DNA of 64,000 bases from Aminobacterium sp. MB27-C1 (GCF_030908405.1 NZ_CP133089.1:1178001-1242000); one strand, 5' to 3'. Shown: positions 18,842-28,650, numbered from the stretch's first letter. Numbers and translations: made by a program. The notes: generated by a model not told the origin, from the letters alone.

Positions 18842-20221
18842 ATGAAAAAAATCTGTAGATCTCTCATCCTTGCTGCTATATTCGTTCTTTCTTTTGCAAT
18901 CGGCGACTCTTTCATTGCAGAAGCTGCGGCACAAACTGTTCGAATAGGAGTTGGTATTGGAGTATCACAAGCCACTATTTCTTCTTCTTCAGCCTTAATC
19001 CTTAAAGATGGTCAGGGGAAGAGATTCAAAGCTAATAAGGCTATTTCTTTGCGATATGCAGGGAAGAATAGAATCTCGATAGGAAAACATACTCTCAAAT
19101 TACCATTAGAAATAACCTCAAAAGGCCTTTTAAACTTTAAGAAGGTCCAATACAGGGGGGCTATTCGCGCTGTTGACAACGGGAATTCTGTCAACATTAT
19201 TAACGTTGTCAATATAGAGGACTATGTGCGTGGGGTTTTAAAAATGGAAACGAACCCTGCATGGCATTTGGAAGCGCTGAAAGCTCAGGCAGTTATTTCC
19301 CGAACGTATGCTCTCAAGAATTTGGGCAAGTATGGAAAGAAGGGGTTCGATCTTACGGCCACGCCAGATTGCCAGGTTTATCGAGGTGTTAATGCAGAAA
19401 CTTCGCGAACAGATAGAGCTGTTAAAGAGACAGCTGGTGTCGTTGTCGCATACGGTTCCCAGCTTGCTCTTACTCCCTTCCATTCAGATAGTGGAGGAGC
19501 GACAGCCAATGTTTCTGAAGTATGGAGTAGTTCCATACCATACTTATGCGGAGTAAAAGAAGCTATTCCGTATACATCTCCCTATTCGTCATGGAATCTT
19601 ACGCTCTCCGCTCAACAAGTGCGGGCAGCCCTTAGTAAATTAGGAATAAATGTTGGAAACGTTCTTAATGTAGGAGTGGGCTCAAGAGATGCCTTTGGAC
19701 GCCCTGTAACGCTTTTAGTTCAAGGGAGCCAGGGAACACGGGAAATAAAAACTCATCAATTCAGGATGGCTGTTGGTCCTTCTGTGTTGCGAAGCACATT
19801 CTTTACGATCAATGGCGAAACTAGACCTGTTGTTCAACAACCACAACGCAATAATCTGGGAGATGCGAATGCTCCACTATCTTCAGAAGAAGAGCAAACA
19901 TTGATTACACTTACTCAACAAGGAGCTTTTTCAGCCGATGAAATGATCGATATGCTGATGCATCCTGAAAAGAAAAAAACATATCTCTTTAAAGCTCTCA
20001 AAAAAGCTATCCCTCAAAAGAACACGTCAACAGTCACAAACCGTCCTATGCAGAGGAAAGCTAACAAATCATCTGCTGGAGTTTTTGTCTTTTCAGGGAA
20101 GGGATGGGGACACGGTGTGGGGCTGTCTCAATGGGGAGCCAAAAACCTTGCTGATCAAGGATGGAAATATGCTAAAATACTGCAGCATTATTATCCAGGT
20201 ACAACTCTAACTCGAAAATAA
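18842..20221 (+). CDS. SpoIID/LytB domain protein, exported
   Basis: Exported protein with a signal peptide (residues 1 to about 29, ending EAAA) and a SpoIID domain, a lytic transglycosylase that acts on denuded peptidoglycan in spore formers. Readable parts are the catalytic region GVLKMETNPAWHLEALKAQA, the motif FHSDSGGATANVSEVW and the C-terminal WGHGVGLSQWGA. An insertion of about 80 residues, rich in Gln, Lys and Ser, splits the usual end of the domain (about 330-410). With no sporulation genes here, the target is probably the vegetative wall. It lies in the ruvB-queA cluster, as in related bacteria. Confidence 0.85.
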   Translation: MKKICRSLILAAIFVLSFAIGDSFIAEAAAQTVRIGVGIGVSQATISSSSALILKDGQGKRFKANKAISLRYAGKNRISIGKHTLKLPLEITSKGLLNFKKVQYRGAIRAVDNGNSVNIINVVNIEDYVRGVLKMETNPAWHLEALKAQAVISRTYALKNLGKYGKKGFDLTATPDCQVYRGVNAETSRTDRAVKETAGVVVAYGSQLALTPFHSDSGGATANVSEVWSSSIPYLCGVKEAIPYTSPYSSWNLTLSAQQVRAALSKLGINVGNVLNVGVGSRDAFGRPVTLLVQGSQGTREIKTHQFRMAVGPSVLRSTFFTINGETRPVVQQPQRNNLGDANAPLSSEEEQTLITLTQQGAFSADEMIDMLMHPEKKKTYLFKALKKAIPQKNTSTVTNRPMQRKANKSSAGVFVFSGKGWGHGVGLSQWGAKNLADQGWKYAKILQHYYPGTTLTRK

Positions 20222-20238
20222 GAAGGCGATGACGTTTT

Positions 20239-21288
20239 ATGGCTCCGAATCTTTATGATATAGAATCTTATGCATACGATCTTCCTGAAGAACGTATAGC
20301 TCAAAATCCTGTTTCACCAAGGAATCATTCAAAACTTTTAGTGCTCGATAAAGAGACAGGAAAAATGACACACTCACACTTTTATGAACTCAATAAGTTT
20401 TTAAAAGAAGGGGATGTCATTATTTTAAATGATACTCGCGTTATCCCAGCTCGGCTTCACGGAATAAAAGAAAAGGGAAGTGCGCATGTAGAAATATTAT
20501 TGCTCAAACCGCTTGATAAGAACTGGAAGCGTTGGGAAGCGTTGCTTCGGCCAGGCAGAAGATTAAAACCAGGTAGCACGGTGTTTGTTAATGATACTAC
20601 AGTTGTCAGCATACAAGACATATTAAGAGATGGCATCAGAATAGTTGAATTTCCAGCTAATTGCGATGTACTTTCTTTATTGGAACATGTTGGAGAAGTT
20701 CCCTTTCCTCCATATATAAAAGAAACAAACGCTACTGCTTCCGATTATCAGACGGTATTTGCCAAACGCAACGGATCGTGTGCTGCTCCTACTGCCAGCT
20801 TGCATTTTACAGAAGAACAGCTTCGTGAATTGTCCAAAGATTATGGCATATCTTTTGCTTGGGTTACACTTCATGTAGGACTCGGGACTTTTCGTCCAGT
20901 TCAGGTAGAAGATATACGCAAACATATTATTCACGAGGAATATTGCGAAATTCCTAAAGAAACAGCTGATTTTATTCGAAAAGCAAAAAGAGAAGGACGG
21001 CGAATTCTTGCCTCTGGAACAACAGTGGCAAGAACGTTAGAGAGTATGGCGACTCATGACGAAAGCGTCATTCATGAGGGGAAGAAAAATACATCTCTCT
21101 TTATCTACCCTGGCTATAACTTTTCGGTTATTGACGGGCTTATTACTAATTTTCACCTTCCTCGAAGTACGCTGCTTATGCTTGTAGCAGCGTTAGCAGG
21201 ATATGACAACGTAATGGAAGCTTACAAAACAGCTGTTAAAATGAATTATAGATTCTTTTCTTTTGGGGACGCCATGCTGATTCAATAA
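20239..21288 (+). CDS. queA: S-adenosylmethionine:tRNA ribosyltransferase-isomerase
   Basis: Penultimate step of queuosine synthesis in tRNA wobble position 34: it adds the ribosyl part of SAM to preQ1. The 349 residues include YDLPEERIAQ, LNDTRVIPARL, the motif EVPFPPYI, CAAPTASLHFT, VTLHVGLGTFRPV and the C-terminal YRFFSFGDAMLI. ATG 20239 fits the family N-terminus. It occurs directly after the spoIID-like gene; tgt is not in the window. Confidence 0.95.
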   Translation: MAPNLYDIESYAYDLPEERIAQNPVSPRNHSKLLVLDKETGKMTHSHFYELNKFLKEGDVIILNDTRVIPARLHGIKEKGSAHVEILLLKPLDKNWKRWEALLRPGRRLKPGSTVFVNDTTVVSIQDILRDGIRIVEFPANCDVLSLLEHVGEVPFPPYIKETNATASDYQTVFAKRNGSCAAPTASLHFTEEQLRELSKDYGISFAWVTLHVGLGTFRPVQVEDIRKHIIHEEYCEIPKETADFIRKAKREGRRILASGTTVARTLESMATHDESVIHEGKKNTSLFIYPGYNFSVIDGLITNFHLPRSTLLMLVAALAGYDNVMEAYKTAVKMNYRFFSFGDAMLIQ

Positions 21289-21311
21289 AAGTTAAGGAGG
21301 GTGATGGTATT

Positions 21312-22622
21312 ATGTGGAAATGGGCTTGTCTCGTTCCTCATCCACCTATTATTGTTCCAGAAGTAGGGCGCGGCAAAGAAAAAGAAGCTATACGAACTAT
21401 TCAGGGAATGACTTCTCTAACACAACAGCTTGAGGAGAAAAAACCAGACGTTCTATTTATACTTTCTCCACATGCACCATACTCACGGGGCCTTTTGTTC
21501 GTAGAGTCTTCAGAGTACAAAGGAGACCTCTCACTTTTTGGGGTACCTGAAGTATCGTTGCATGCTAAAGGAAATCATGAAAAATTTGAGGCTATTTACA
21601 ACTTTTTAAAAGAAATAGTACCTGTAGAAGTTATGAAAAAAGCAACGGGCTCATTAGATCATGCCTCTATCGTTCCTTTGTATTTCTTTCATAAACAATG
21701 GGGGAATCTACCCGATATTATTCTTGCTAATCCTATTGGATTAACATTGGAAGAGGCTAGCAAGATGGGAAAAGAACTTCGCCAATTTCAAGACACCCTT
21801 CAGTGGGGACTTATTGCAAGTGGCGATCTCTCTCATAGAGTAATACCTGGAGCACCTGCAGGATATTCCCCTTTAGGAGCCTTTTTCGATGAACAAGTCG
21901 TCAGAGCCTTAAAAACCTCTGACGCTCAACTTCTTTTAAATTTACCTGAAAGCACTATAGAAGAAGCAGGGGAGTGTGGACTTCGTTCTGTCTTGATTTA
22001 TCTCGGTCTTGCTGAACCACATTCAAAAATGATTTCTTATGAAGCTCCATTTGGAGTAGGGTACGCTGTAGCTATTGCTACGCCTCAAAAAAAAGAGTAT
22101 CCGTTGTTTGCGCGTAACGTTATTGAAGAATATATACAGAACGATAGACAACCAGCGCAACGAGAAATTGAATTATGGTCTCCTTTAGAAGCTTTACATA
22201 AAAAGGGAGCCTGTTTTGTCTCTTTGAAAACAAAGGACGGCCATCTTAGAGGCTGTATCGGAACAATTCTACCTGTACATCAGACACTTAGTGAAGAGTT
22301 AGTTGCAAATGCTATAGCTGCTGCGACGGAAGACCCCCGTTTTCTCCCTGTGCAACCAGATGAACTAAAAAATATAGTTGTCTCTGTCGACATTCTTTCA
22401 GAGCCTGAGGAAGTACATTCGATAGACGAACTTGACGTAAAAATCTACGGAATTATAGTCTCTAATGGAGTAAGAAAAGGTGTGTTGCTTCCCGATCTTG
22501 ATGGTGTGGATACTGTAGAGCGGCAGATTCACATAGCTTTACAAAAAGCCGGAATATCTTCTCATGGTAATATCACTATATACCGTTTTACTGTTGACCG
22601 TTATCTTGAGAGAGGAGAATAA
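21312..22622 (+). CDS. AmmeMemoRadiSam protein A: LigB/Memo-like domain fused to AMMECR1
   Basis: A 436-residue fusion. The N-terminal part (about 1-265) resembles the class III extradiol dioxygenase/Memo fold, with metal-type His in PHPPII, SPHAPYSRG and SGDLSHRV. The C-terminal part (about 275-436) is AMMECR1, with the family motif LRGCIGTI. The partner gene follows after two bases. This trio of domains defines the AmmeMemoRadiSam system, whose chemistry in bacteria remains unsettled. ATG 21312 follows AAGGAGGGTG. Confidence 0.88.
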   Translation: MWKWACLVPHPPIIVPEVGRGKEKEAIRTIQGMTSLTQQLEEKKPDVLFILSPHAPYSRGLLFVESSEYKGDLSLFGVPEVSLHAKGNHEKFEAIYNFLKEIVPVEVMKKATGSLDHASIVPLYFFHKQWGNLPDIILANPIGLTLEEASKMGKELRQFQDTLQWGLIASGDLSHRVIPGAPAGYSPLGAFFDEQVVRALKTSDAQLLLNLPESTIEEAGECGLRSVLIYLGLAEPHSKMISYEAPFGVGYAVAIATPQKKEYPLFARNVIEEYIQNDRQPAQREIELWSPLEALHKKGACFVSLKTKDGHLRGCIGTILPVHQTLSEELVANAIAAATEDPRFLPVQPDELKNIVVSVDILSEPEEVHSIDELDVKIYGIIVSNGVRKGVLLPDLDGVDTVERQIHIALQKAGISSHGNITIYRFTVDRYLERGE

Positions 22623-22624
22623 TT

Positions 22625-23617
22625 ATGGCTTATAGAGCATCATGGTGGCACCGTAACAACTCTTCTGTTACGTGCGATCTTTGCTTTCATCACTGTACTC
22701 TCGAAGAAGGGCAAAAAGGCATTTGCGGGGTACGAATGCATCAGAAAGATGCAGGCCTTGTCTCTTTGAATTACGGCCTTGTATCATCTATAGCCATAGA
22801 TCCAGTAGAAAAGAAGCCTCTTTATCATTGGAATCCTGGAACATCAATCCTTTCTCTAGGGAGCATAGGTTGCAATATGTATTGTCCCTTTTGTCAGAAT
22901 TGGCAAATATCCACATGTTCCAAATCTATACCCCTAACCTATATCTCTCCTTCTGAAATAGTAGATATTGCCAGAAGAAAGCATCTACAAGCTGTTTCCT
23001 TTACATATAATGAACCTTTTGTCTGGTACGAATATATTCTCGACAGTGCGCACGCATTGAAAAAAGAAGGATTTTCAGTAGTTCTTGTTTCAAATGGAAT
23101 GGTTAGCGAAGAGCCATTAAACGAGCTACTTCCTTACATAGATGCAGCCAATATTGACGTAAAAGCTTTTGACGCTCCGACATATTCTTTACTCGGTGGT
23201 GATTTGACTACTGTTAAAAATACTGTTGAATCTATGGTTAAAGCCCATGTGCATGTAGAGCTTACAAGCCTTATTGTTCCTGGCATTCATAAGGATGTTC
23301 AGTGGCTAGACCCTCTCTCAGAGTGGGCTTCATCTCTATCTCCCAATATAGTTTTGCATATCTCAAGATATTTTCCCTGCTACAAATGGCATGAAGCTCC
23401 GACACCTCTTGATCTTTTAGAAGAGGCTCAGGAACGGGCCAAGAAACATTTGTCCTTTGTCTATCTTGGCAATGTTCAATCTTCAGCTATAACTTTTTGT
23501 CCCCTTTGTGGATCGATGATCATGGAACGTCGAGGATACAACACCCTTCTTTTCGGTCTTGATAAAAAAGGTAACTGTGCCCATTGCGGAAATCATATAG
23601 TCACTCTTACAGAATAA
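22625..23617 (+). CDS. amrS: AmmeMemoRadiSam system radical SAM enzyme
   Basis: A radical SAM enzyme whose 330 residues carry the CxxxCxxC cluster site GCNMYCPFCQNW. A Cys-rich N-terminal segment (CDLCFHHC, GICGVR) precedes it, and a C-terminal pair of CxxC motifs (CPLC, CAHC) suggests a zinc or auxiliary cluster. It lies two bases after the fused AMMECR1 gene, so the two proteins are expected to be co-translated. A pyruvate-formate-lyase activase-like label is common but not supported by any substrate gene here. The substrate is unknown. Confidence 0.88.
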   Translation: MAYRASWWHRNNSSVTCDLCFHHCTLEEGQKGICGVRMHQKDAGLVSLNYGLVSSIAIDPVEKKPLYHWNPGTSILSLGSIGCNMYCPFCQNWQISTCSKSIPLTYISPSEIVDIARRKHLQAVSFTYNEPFVWYEYILDSAHALKKEGFSVVLVSNGMVSEEPLNELLPYIDAANIDVKAFDAPTYSLLGGDLTTVKNTVESMVKAHVHVELTSLIVPGIHKDVQWLDPLSEWASSLSPNIVLHISRYFPCYKWHEAPTPLDLLEEAQERAKKHLSFVYLGNVQSSAITFCPLCGSMIMERRGYNTLLFGLDKKGNCAHCGNHIVTLTE

Positions 23618-23632
23618 AAGGAGAGTTCAAAC

Positions 23633-24643
23633 ATGCGTAAAATCTTTGATGCCCTGTTCTTTCTAATTGTCGTAACGTTTCTTCTTTTTATATGCACCCG
23701 ATCTCCTCAGTGGTGGGATAAGGAATTTCCTTTAGGAGAAGGGGAAGCAATTTCAATACTCGTCCTTCCCAATCAGACTGCACAAGAAATTGCACGACAT
23801 TTTGAAAAAGAAGGGGTCGTGGAGAATGCCAAAGAACTCTCTAAATGGATGACCACACTTGGTATTGACCGAAAAATAAAAACGGGCATTTATATGATAC
23901 GAAAAGGTTCGCCTTGGGAAGTCGCCAAACAATTGGGAGAAGCGACCCCCTTTCATGAAAAAGTAACACTCATACCAGGATCAGATATCTTTTCGTTAGC
24001 GGAACAATTTGAAAAGATTACGACAAAGGATATAGCCAATCTTCTTTTACAAGATAACATTTTTGATAGTACTCTAGAAAAATATCTCCCCGCAGATGCA
24101 GAGACACGGGTTGCCCTATTACTACCAGACACATACTATGTTGCAGAAAAGACTCCTACAGCCTTAATTAAATCAGGAAGTTCACTTTGGTGGAGTCATT
24201 TCGGTAAAGTAGTAAGGGGAAAAAAGTTCAACGATAAAGATATCACTTCATTAGCTATAATAGCTTCACTTATTGAGAGAGAAGCTAAACAAGATGATGA
24301 ACGTGCGATAATAGCTGGAGTGATATATAACAGATTAGAGAAAAAAATGCCCCTCCAAATCGACGCTAGCATTGTCTACGCCTGGAAAAGGAAGGGAGAG
24401 ACGTTACAACGCGTGCTATACAAGCATCTTGAATTAGAATCACCATATAATACCTATAAGAACTTGGGGTTGCCTCCTACAGCAATTTGTGTGCCTTCTG
24501 CCGCCTCATGGGAAGCTGCATTTACCCCTGAAAAAAATGAATATCTATATTATGTCGTTGAAAAGGATGGGCGACATGCCTTTGCTAAAACCTATAAAGA
24601 GCATCTTGCAAATATTAGACGTATTAAGAGAAAACGGCGGTGA
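23633..24643 (+). CDS. mltG: Endolytic murein transglycosylase MltG
   Basis: Membrane-anchored lytic transglycosylase that cuts nascent glycan strands and limits their length. A single N-terminal helix (about 1-25) anchors it, then the YceG domain follows with catalytic Glu in SLIEREAKQDDE and the conserved LQIDASIVYA, LESPYNTYKNLGLPP and AFTPEKNEYLYYV. The 336 residues fit the family. GTG 24640 of the next gene overlaps its stop. Confidence 0.93.
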   Translation: MRKIFDALFFLIVVTFLLFICTRSPQWWDKEFPLGEGEAISILVLPNQTAQEIARHFEKEGVVENAKELSKWMTTLGIDRKIKTGIYMIRKGSPWEVAKQLGEATPFHEKVTLIPGSDIFSLAEQFEKITTKDIANLLLQDNIFDSTLEKYLPADAETRVALLLPDTYYVAEKTPTALIKSGSSLWWSHFGKVVRGKKFNDKDITSLAIIASLIEREAKQDDERAIIAGVIYNRLEKKMPLQIDASIVYAWKRKGETLQRVLYKHLELESPYNTYKNLGLPPTAICVPSAASWEAAFTPEKNEYLYYVVEKDGRHAFAKTYKEHLANIRRIKRKRR

Positions 24644-24915
24644 AACAAGTGATTGATCCTAAAGATATGACACAATTCGTTCTTTCTACTGAACCAGCTT
24701 CTATTGTTCTCATAAGCTGGATTGTTTCTGAATATGACGGTATAGGATTTATTCGAACGGATGATCCGCAAAAGGGGATCATCTCTCTCTTTTCTCCTCA
24801 AGAACGAACAAAGGAAGCGCATTTGCTCGTGAAAAAACTTTCTGAAGAAGGAATTCCTGTTAAGATAGAAGAAATAGTCGAATACGAGAAAAGAGAGGAA
24901 GATCAAGAGGAATGA
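24640..24915 (+). CDS. DUF4911 domain protein
   Basis: A 91-residue soluble protein of alpha/beta pattern that fits DUF4911, a short family that, from memory, occurs in Synergistota and a few relatives. It overlaps mltG by 4 bases and tldD by 4 bases (GTGA and ATGA junctions), which argues that it is translated. A later in-frame GTG at 24649 is an alternative start. The C-terminal 15 residues are mostly acidic. Function is unknown. Confidence 0.7.
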   Translation: MKQVIDPKDMTQFVLSTEPASIVLISWIVSEYDGIGFIRTDDPQKGIISLFSPQERTKEAHLLVKKLSEEGIPVKIEEIVEYEKREEDQEE

Positions 24916-26294
24916 TCATCACCCCATTAAAGGAAGCATTCGAAACACTATATCGTTCAAAAATAGATTACTCGGACATATATTTTGAATCTTCTTCAAG
25001 TCACAGTTGTTCTTTTGAAGATGGTGTAATAGAAGAAACTAGCTCTTCCCTTCGCGAAGGAGTAGGTGCGCGAATTTTTTTTGATGATTTAACTTCCTTT
25101 TCACACACACCAGGAGTTACAATAAAAGACGGACTTGATGCTCTTCAAAAGGCCGCCCAAAACATGGGGATTCGCTTTACATTACCGTCACCTGAAGAAG
25201 AATACGAGAAGAGAGTTATTGAGCAATCATCACTACTAAAACCGGAAAATCCAGATTTTTTTCATGATATTGATCAAAAAATACGTGGGAAAAGTGCCTT
25301 AGTTACACAAGTTTCTATGAATTACAGTTTTTCTAAACGTCAAATTGCTATTGTAACGGAAGGTGGAATTCTTCAAAAAGAAGAAAGATGGTATACAAGT
25401 TTTAGCGTGGAAGTAGTCGTTGAAAAGAATGAACAAATACAGACGGGATATGAAAGTGCGGCTCAAGCTACGCCAACTTTAGAGTTCTGGCAGCAAAATG
25501 ACCCTTACATTCTGTCACAAAGAGCACTTGATGAAGCTCTTCTAATGCTAGATGCCCCAGATTGTCCTGCTGGAACAATGCCTGTTCTGCTTTCTGGAGA
25601 AGCTGGAGGGACTCTGGTTCACGAAGCATGCGGGCACAGCCTAGAAGCAGATATTATACAAAAAGATTACTCCGTTTTTCGGGGGAAAATTGGTGAGTAT
25701 GTAGCCAGCCCTCTTGTTACAATGGTTGACGATGGAACTATTATAGGCTTGTTTGGAAGCTATTCTGTTGATGATGAAGGTGTTCCATCTCAACGAACAG
25801 TTTTAATAGATAAAGGTATTTTAAAAATGTATCTCACAGATAAACTTTCAGCTTTAAAAGAGAATTTACCTCTTACTGGAAACGGAAGACGAAGTTCATA
25901 CAGACAGCCACCAATCCCTCGTATGAGTAACACATTTATTGTGGCTGGAGAAAGCAATTTTGAAGAAATGTTGCAGAAAATAAACTATGGTCTTTATGTG
26001 AAAAAGATGGGCGGAGGAGAAGTTAACCCTACTTCTGGAGATTTTGTCTTTCAGGTTAACGAAGGCTATCTCATTAAAAGCGGTCAAATACTTCACCCTG
26101 TAAAAGGAGCCCTTCTTACTGGTAATGGGCCGGAAGCTCTTATGGATATTATTGCCGTTGGAAATAATTTACATTTTCTTCCTGGTACATGCGGTAAGGC
26201 AGGGCAAGCGGTGCCAGTAACAGATGGGCAACCATCTCTTTTAATTAAAAAGTTAACAGTTGGAGGCAACACGACGAACCATGACGCTCTTTAA
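24912..26294 (+). CDS. tldD: TldD/PmbA-family metalloprotease
   Basis: Zinc protease subunit of the TldD/TldE type, which degrades or matures small peptides. The 460 residues carry the HExxxH motif in VHEACGHSLEAD and the C-terminal GGGEVNPTSGDF and GTCGKAGQAVPV segments, which mark TldD rather than PmbA. The partner TldE (PmbA) is not in the window. ATG 24912 overlaps the DUF4911 stop. The end overlaps the ftsK start by 14 bases. Confidence 0.88.
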   Translation: MIITPLKEAFETLYRSKIDYSDIYFESSSSHSCSFEDGVIEETSSSLREGVGARIFFDDLTSFSHTPGVTIKDGLDALQKAAQNMGIRFTLPSPEEEYEKRVIEQSSLLKPENPDFFHDIDQKIRGKSALVTQVSMNYSFSKRQIAIVTEGGILQKEERWYTSFSVEVVVEKNEQIQTGYESAAQATPTLEFWQQNDPYILSQRALDEALLMLDAPDCPAGTMPVLLSGEAGGTLVHEACGHSLEADIIQKDYSVFRGKIGEYVASPLVTMVDDGTIIGLFGSYSVDDEGVPSQRTVLIDKGILKMYLTDKLSALKENLPLTGNGRRSSYRQPPIPRMSNTFIVAGESNFEEMLQKINYGLYVKKMGGGEVNPTSGDFVFQVNEGYLIKSGQILHPVKGALLTGNGPEALMDIIAVGNNLHFLPGTCGKAGQAVPVTDGQPSLLIKKLTVGGNTTNHDAL

Positions 26295-28650
26295 AAAGAA
26301 AAAAAAACGCGGACGTCCAAAGCAAAAAACTGATGAAATCCGACGGATCAAGGAAGAAAGAATCCGCCGGCTACATACGTTTATTCGCCTGATATTCTTT
26401 TTCTTGCTCGTTGGTGATATTTATGTAATGGCATCTCTTTTTTCTTTCTGGACTGGAGAATTCGGTCAATATATACGACAAACACTTATGACTAGAACGG
26501 GTGGGGCAATTCTTATTCTTCTCATCTTCGGAGCCTATGTTTGTCTTTCTGTTCTGCTTCGAAAAAAGATACATCAGCTAGCATCTCAAACATTAGCAAC
26601 GCTTTTCCTTTTTATCTCAGGGGCTCTCTTGTTAGGGCTTTTAAATAAATATGGGAGCGCCCAACAATGGGCTATTCTTAACCCCGGCTTTTTTGGACAT
26701 AATTTGACTCAATTCTTTTTAGTCAACGGCGGTTTCTTTGGAACCCTTCTGTTTTGTTTCGCCTCTCTTTTTACTTCTACAGTACTCTATGGCTTCATAA
26801 AGACAAAGATGGTGTTGGCTTTTGGAGCCTTCTTTATGAGAGAAATAAAGAAACTCTTCTTTCATGAAAAAACAGACAAATCTGTAACAGAAGAACAGCC
26901 TTCAGAACTTATGTTGAACAACGAAGAAACAGTTGTAGCGGATCAAATGCCTTTGGCGGAACAAACGCCTTTGGCAGATCCTACGTTTCTAACTGCCACT
27001 ACAGACCCAATAGATGATGAAGAAAAAGAGGAACTAGAATTTGATGATTTAGAGATAAATACTTCTGAGGCAGAAGAAGACACAATCCAAGAAAGCGAAG
27101 TCGCTGAGCCTGCTTCCCAGGCACGCCTGATCGTCAAAGAAGAAGATTCTGCACCTGTAGAAGGAGAAGCTCTTCCAGAGATTAGTATGGAAAATGGAGA
27201 AGGAAAAGAGCCTCCTGTTGCAGAAGGGAAATTTCCTCCTCCTATTGATCTTTTTGGAGCTCCAGAACCTCATGTACAGGATGGCGGCGAACAAAAGGCC
27301 AAAGAGCAGGCAGAAGCTATTATTTCTACCTTAGCTGATTTTGACGTGCAGGCAGAGTTGGCTGAAATTGTAATTGGCCCCACAGTCATTCAATTTCAGA
27401 TCCAGCTAGCTCCTGGTATTAAAGTCAGTAAAATAGCAGGATTAGCTAATGACCTTGCTGTCGCATTAGCAGTTCCTGCATTGCGAGTGGAAGCACCAAT
27501 TCCGGGCAAAACATATGTAGGAGTGGAAATACCTAACCCCAAAAGAAAAGGAGTAACACTGCGTCGAATTCTCGAATCTCAAGCTTTTGGACAAGCTGAC
27601 TTTAATCTTCCCTTACCTATGGGGGTACGAGTAGACTCAAGACCTCTCATTATTGGTTTGGAAGATTTGCCTCACCTTCTTGTCGCCGGAACAACAGGCT
27701 CAGGAAAGAGTGTATTTGTTAATAGTTGCATAGCTGGACTCTGTTATTGCAGGAAACCAGAGGATTTGAGATTCCTCATGATTGACCCCAAACGAGTAGA
27801 ATTAAGTATATATGAACACTTACCACACATGTTAGCTAAACCTGTAACATCGCCTAAAAAGGCTATCCACGCTTTAGCATGGGCAGTACGTGAAATGGAG
27901 CAGCGATATGATATTTTTGCTAAGGCGCGAGTACGAAATCTGGCAGGATATAATGGGAAAGTTTTACCTAAAGATAAACTTCCTCATATCGTTATAGTTG
28001 TAGATGAATTGGCAGACCTGATGTTTACTGCTCAAAAGGATGTAGAAGATTACATCTGCCGCCTTGCGCAAATGGCTCGTGCCACTGGAATTCATCTTTT
28101 ACTCGCAACACAACGTCCTTCTGTTAACGTCGTTACGGGACTAATCAAAGCTAATATTCCTGCTCGTGTTGCTTTTACACTGCCATCACAGGCAGATTCT
28201 AGAACAATAATTGACGTCTCAGGAGCAGAAAAGCTCTTAGGAAAAGGCGATATGCTGTTTGTCAGTCCCCGATATCCGCGACCTGTGCGCTTGCAATCGC
28301 CCTTTATTGAAGATGCGAAATCACTCGACTTGATCAACTATATGAGAAATCTTTTCGGCGATCCCGAATATATAAAGATAGAGGAGCAGGGAGATAACGG
28401 CGGCAATGGAGTAGATTCAGCTTTTACGGACGATCCATTACTTGAAGAAGCAATGCAAATTATTCTCGATACAGGAATTGCTTCGGCCAGTCGTCTTCAA
28501 AGACAGCTTCGCATAGGATTCACTCGCGCAGCTCGACTTATAGATACGATGGAACAGCTTGGCATCGTGGGGCCACCTGATGGGTCAAAACCGCGCGAAA
28601 TACTTGTAGATGAACAACGAGCGAAGGAGATTATGGATGAGAACCTCTAA
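26281..28650 (+). CDS. ftsK: DNA translocase FtsK/SpoIIIE
   Basis: Septal DNA pump that clears chromosomes from the closing septum. The 789 residues have a basic N-terminus with an AT-hook-like RGRPK, about four membrane helices (about 40-200), an acidic linker, the motor domain with Walker A GTTGSGKSV and Walker B VIVVDELADLM, and a C-terminal winged helix gamma domain (about 720-789). The linker carries a short repeat (QMPLAE/QTPLAD). ATG 26281 gives the expected N-terminus, though the GGAGG is 13 bases away; a TTG at 26260 is possible. Confidence 0.93.
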   Translation: MTLFKKKKKRGRPKQKTDEIRRIKEERIRRLHTFIRLIFFFLLVGDIYVMASLFSFWTGEFGQYIRQTLMTRTGGAILILLIFGAYVCLSVLLRKKIHQLASQTLATLFLFISGALLLGLLNKYGSAQQWAILNPGFFGHNLTQFFLVNGGFFGTLLFCFASLFTSTVLYGFIKTKMVLAFGAFFMREIKKLFFHEKTDKSVTEEQPSELMLNNEETVVADQMPLAEQTPLADPTFLTATTDPIDDEEKEELEFDDLEINTSEAEEDTIQESEVAEPASQARLIVKEEDSAPVEGEALPEISMENGEGKEPPVAEGKFPPPIDLFGAPEPHVQDGGEQKAKEQAEAIISTLADFDVQAELAEIVIGPTVIQFQIQLAPGIKVSKIAGLANDLAVALAVPALRVEAPIPGKTYVGVEIPNPKRKGVTLRRILESQAFGQADFNLPLPMGVRVDSRPLIIGLEDLPHLLVAGTTGSGKSVFVNSCIAGLCYCRKPEDLRFLMIDPKRVELSIYEHLPHMLAKPVTSPKKAIHALAWAVREMEQRYDIFAKARVRNLAGYNGKVLPKDKLPHIVIVVDELADLMFTAQKDVEDYICRLAQMARATGIHLLLATQRPSVNVVTGLIKANIPARVAFTLPSQADSRTIIDVSGAEKLLGKGDMLFVSPRYPRPVRLQSPFIEDAKSLDLINYMRNLFGDPEYIKIEEQGDNGGNGVDSAFTDDPLLEEAMQIILDTGIASASRLQRQLRIGFTRAARLIDTMEQLGIVGPPDGSKPREILVDEQRAKEIMDENL

